A stretch of DNA of 64,000 nucleotides from Vicinamibacteria bacterium (lineage in GTDB: Bacteria; Acidobacteriota; Vicinamibacteria; Fen-336; JAGNNV01), in assembly GCA_019694155.1 (NCBI GenBank), contig JAIBCN010000113.1, positions 1-64,000 of the forward strand, written 5' to 3'. The position numbers and the translations under genes were made by a program. Below the pieces are notes generated by a model. The model searched no databases, was not told where the DNA came from, and saw nothing but the letters and a program-made list of their open reading frames with translations. Shown here one piece after another: positions 62,753 to 64,000 of the stretch; position 1 is the stretch's first letter; every line of letters begins with the position of its first letter.

Positions 62753-64000
62753 TTGGGTTCCCGATTCCTGAAAGACGCGGCGGGCTTCCTGCTCGCCTGC
62801 CTCATCGGCGGGGCCCTCGTGGCCTACCACCATCGGGCGCATTTCGACCCTCACATCGTCTGGGACGGCTTCACCCTCCCCGGCTTCGATGCGCACGTGT
62901 ACGTCGCCATGGCCGAAGAGCCGAGGGTCTTCACGGTGGGACCCTGGGGCTATCGGATCCTCCTGCCGGCCGTGCTGGGGACACTGCTGCCCAGCCGCCT
63001 GATCGTCCCCGGCTTCGAGTGGGCAGCGCGCCTCTCGCTCGTGCTCGCAAGCGGCCTCCTCTTCGCCTACCTGCGCGTGCTCGGCGGGACGTTCCGGGCC
63101 GCTCTCCTCGCGGTCATCGCCATGATGCTGACGCCATCGGTGGGTGTCGTCTTCGTCAATCCTTTCCTGGTGGAGCCCTTTGCGCTGATGCTCTTCCTGC
63201 TCGCTCTCATCGCCATCGAGGCAAACGGGAGCGCGTGGGCCCTCAGCCTCTCGTTCATTCTCCTGTCCCTGTGCAAGGAGATCTGGCTGCTGCTCCTGCC
63301 TCTCGTCTTCCTGAAGGAAGTCGGGGCCGGGATACCGGAGGCCGCCCGGAGGACGCTGCGTTTGGCCGCCCCCGCCCTGTGGATCAACCTGCTGATCCGC
63401 TGGCTCTGGACTCCCCAGGCCGGCGCTGCTCCTGCAGACAGCGACTACCTCGGAGCCCTCGCCTCCATCGTGTCCCACATCGGCGTCTTCGCTCCACAGT
63501 TCCTCCTCGGAGGCCTGGGTGTGGCGGCCGTTCTCGCTCTGCATCGCGAGGAAGCCCGCGACTACCTCGCGCGACATGCGCTGACCCTGCTGCCGCTGCT
63601 GGCTCTGCCGCTTTTCGCCGCCGCTTACACGGGCGAGGGAGCCGCCACGAGCTTCTTCGCCGACGATGTGCAGCGTCTGCTCATCTACGTCATCCCCCTG
63701 GCCGCCGGGCTCGCCATTCACCTCGACCCGGCACACGGGAGCCCGGCCGGTCCGCGGCCGCGGCCCTGGCTCGACCGCGCGGCGCGAGTCGTCGTGATCG
63801 CGCTCCTGATCGCACCTCTCGCGCTGGACCGTTACTCCCGCGCGGACCTGCGCACGTCGCGAGACGGGCCCTACGTCCTCGGTTTCACCCGGGAGACGCT
63901 CCGGACGGCGAGAAAGCTGGACCGCGGAGAGACCGTGATTCTCGATCCGGCGGAACGGAAGTTCGCGTGGGGCGTCACGCCGCCGAACGAGCTTCAGAAG
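62753..64000 (+). CDS. Polytopic membrane protein, 3' end beyond the window
   Basis: An open frame with no stop to the last base (416 codons seen) from a TTG at 62753; no stronger start is visible and there is no clear ribosome-binding site. About ten hydrophobic helices, with an early loop (FDAHVYVAMAEEPRVFTVGPWGYRILLP) that recalls the first periplasmic loop of GT-C-type glycosyltransferases or related DUF2029-like membrane proteins. The family call is weak. Same strand as the ATPase/VWA pair, 26 nt downstream. Confidence 0.65.
   Translation, partial: MGSRFLKDAAGFLLACLIGGALVAYHHRAHFDPHIVWDGFTLPGFDAHVYVAMAEEPRVFTVGPWGYRILLPAVLGTLLPSRLIVPGFEWAARLSLVLASGLLFAYLRVLGGTFRAALLAVIAMMLTPSVGVVFVNPFLVEPFALMLFLLALIAIEANGSAWALSLSFILLSLCKEIWLLLLPLVFLKEVGAGIPEAARRTLRLAAPALWINLLIRWLWTPQAGAAPADSDYLGALASIVSHIGVFAPQFLLGGLGVAAVLALHREEARDYLARHALTLLPLLALPLFAAAYTGEGAATSFFADDVQRLLIYVIPLAAGLAIHLDPAHGSPAGPRPRPWLDRAARVVVIALLIAPLALDRYSRADLRTSRDGPYVLGFTRETLRTARKLDRGETVILDPAERKFAWGVTPPNELQK

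Noticed and set aside
62663..63736. Minus-strand 357-codon frame at the window end
   Set aside because: Glu/Gln/Gly-rich antisense frame; the plus strand encodes a hydrophobic multi-helix protein open to the window end.
1..64000. tRNA, rRNA or CRISPR arrays
   Set aside because: No cloverleaf-like sequences, rRNA signatures or regularly spaced direct repeats noticed on reading; a covariance search was not possible.

Overview
The window is 64 kb of GC-rich bacterial chromosome. Two giant FtsX-type permeases of the acidobacterial orphan class (ADOP), many secreted S9/S10/M14/S12 hydrolases, several tightly packed operons and frequent GTG/TTG starts point to an uncultured soil member of Acidobacteriota (Gemmatimonadota is the alternative). 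This assignment is inference. No rRNA, tRNA, CRISPR array or recognisable transposase was seen.

Layout. 0-6 kb: secreted S9 peptidase, a TPR/thioredoxin-like protein, an MddA-type methanethiol methyltransferase and a secreted beta-lactamase-family hydrolase. 6-14 kb: the accessory part, with a TfoX-domain protein, a PcfJ-domain gene with a long conserved leader, a DNA amino-methyltransferase, and convergent with it (stop codons overlapping in CTAG) a three-gene operon encoding a SAM-methyltransferase/TPR protein, a TauD-like Fe(II)/2-oxoglutarate oxygenase and an Fe-S HhH-GPD DNA-glycosylase-like protein. 14-18 kb: ArsR/SRPBCC cassette, truncated DUF1428 gene, divergent AraC/SDR pair, decayed BNR-type pseudogene. 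18-33 kb: fructosamine kinase and LMW phosphatase, SGNH hydrolase, M14 peptidase, FHA-PEGA protein, ADOP permease, a lipid pair (sphingomyelin-synthase-like plus PlsC-like) behind an S10 peptidase, then a second ArsR-led operon of small-domain proteins. 33-44 kb: FkbM methyltransferase, GT17 glycosyltransferase, GHKL ATPase, DUF4031, VapBC toxin-antitoxin, orphan ABC ATPase, VIT/DUF2135 protein, M50 protease. 44-57 kb: second ADOP permease, second PcfJ gene with the same leader, TPR-PDZ protein, alpha/beta hydrolase, ATP-grasp, DUF4440, DUF488 and membrane proteins. 57-64 kb: LepA, ROK kinase, MoxR-like AAA+ ATPase with its VWA partner, and a membrane protein cut by the window end.

Three themes stand out. 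First, the 8.1-13.8 kb methyltransferase/glycosylase/oxygenase locus is the best candidate for an undescribed system, plausibly DNA modification or repair. Second, two dispersed PcfJ genes share a 163-nt leader with a promoter-like box, a six-codon leaderless ORF and a conserved long-range inverted repeat. Third, many genes have a TAnnnT box only 5-10 nt before the start codon and no Shine-Dalgarno sequence, suggesting widespread leaderless transcription.
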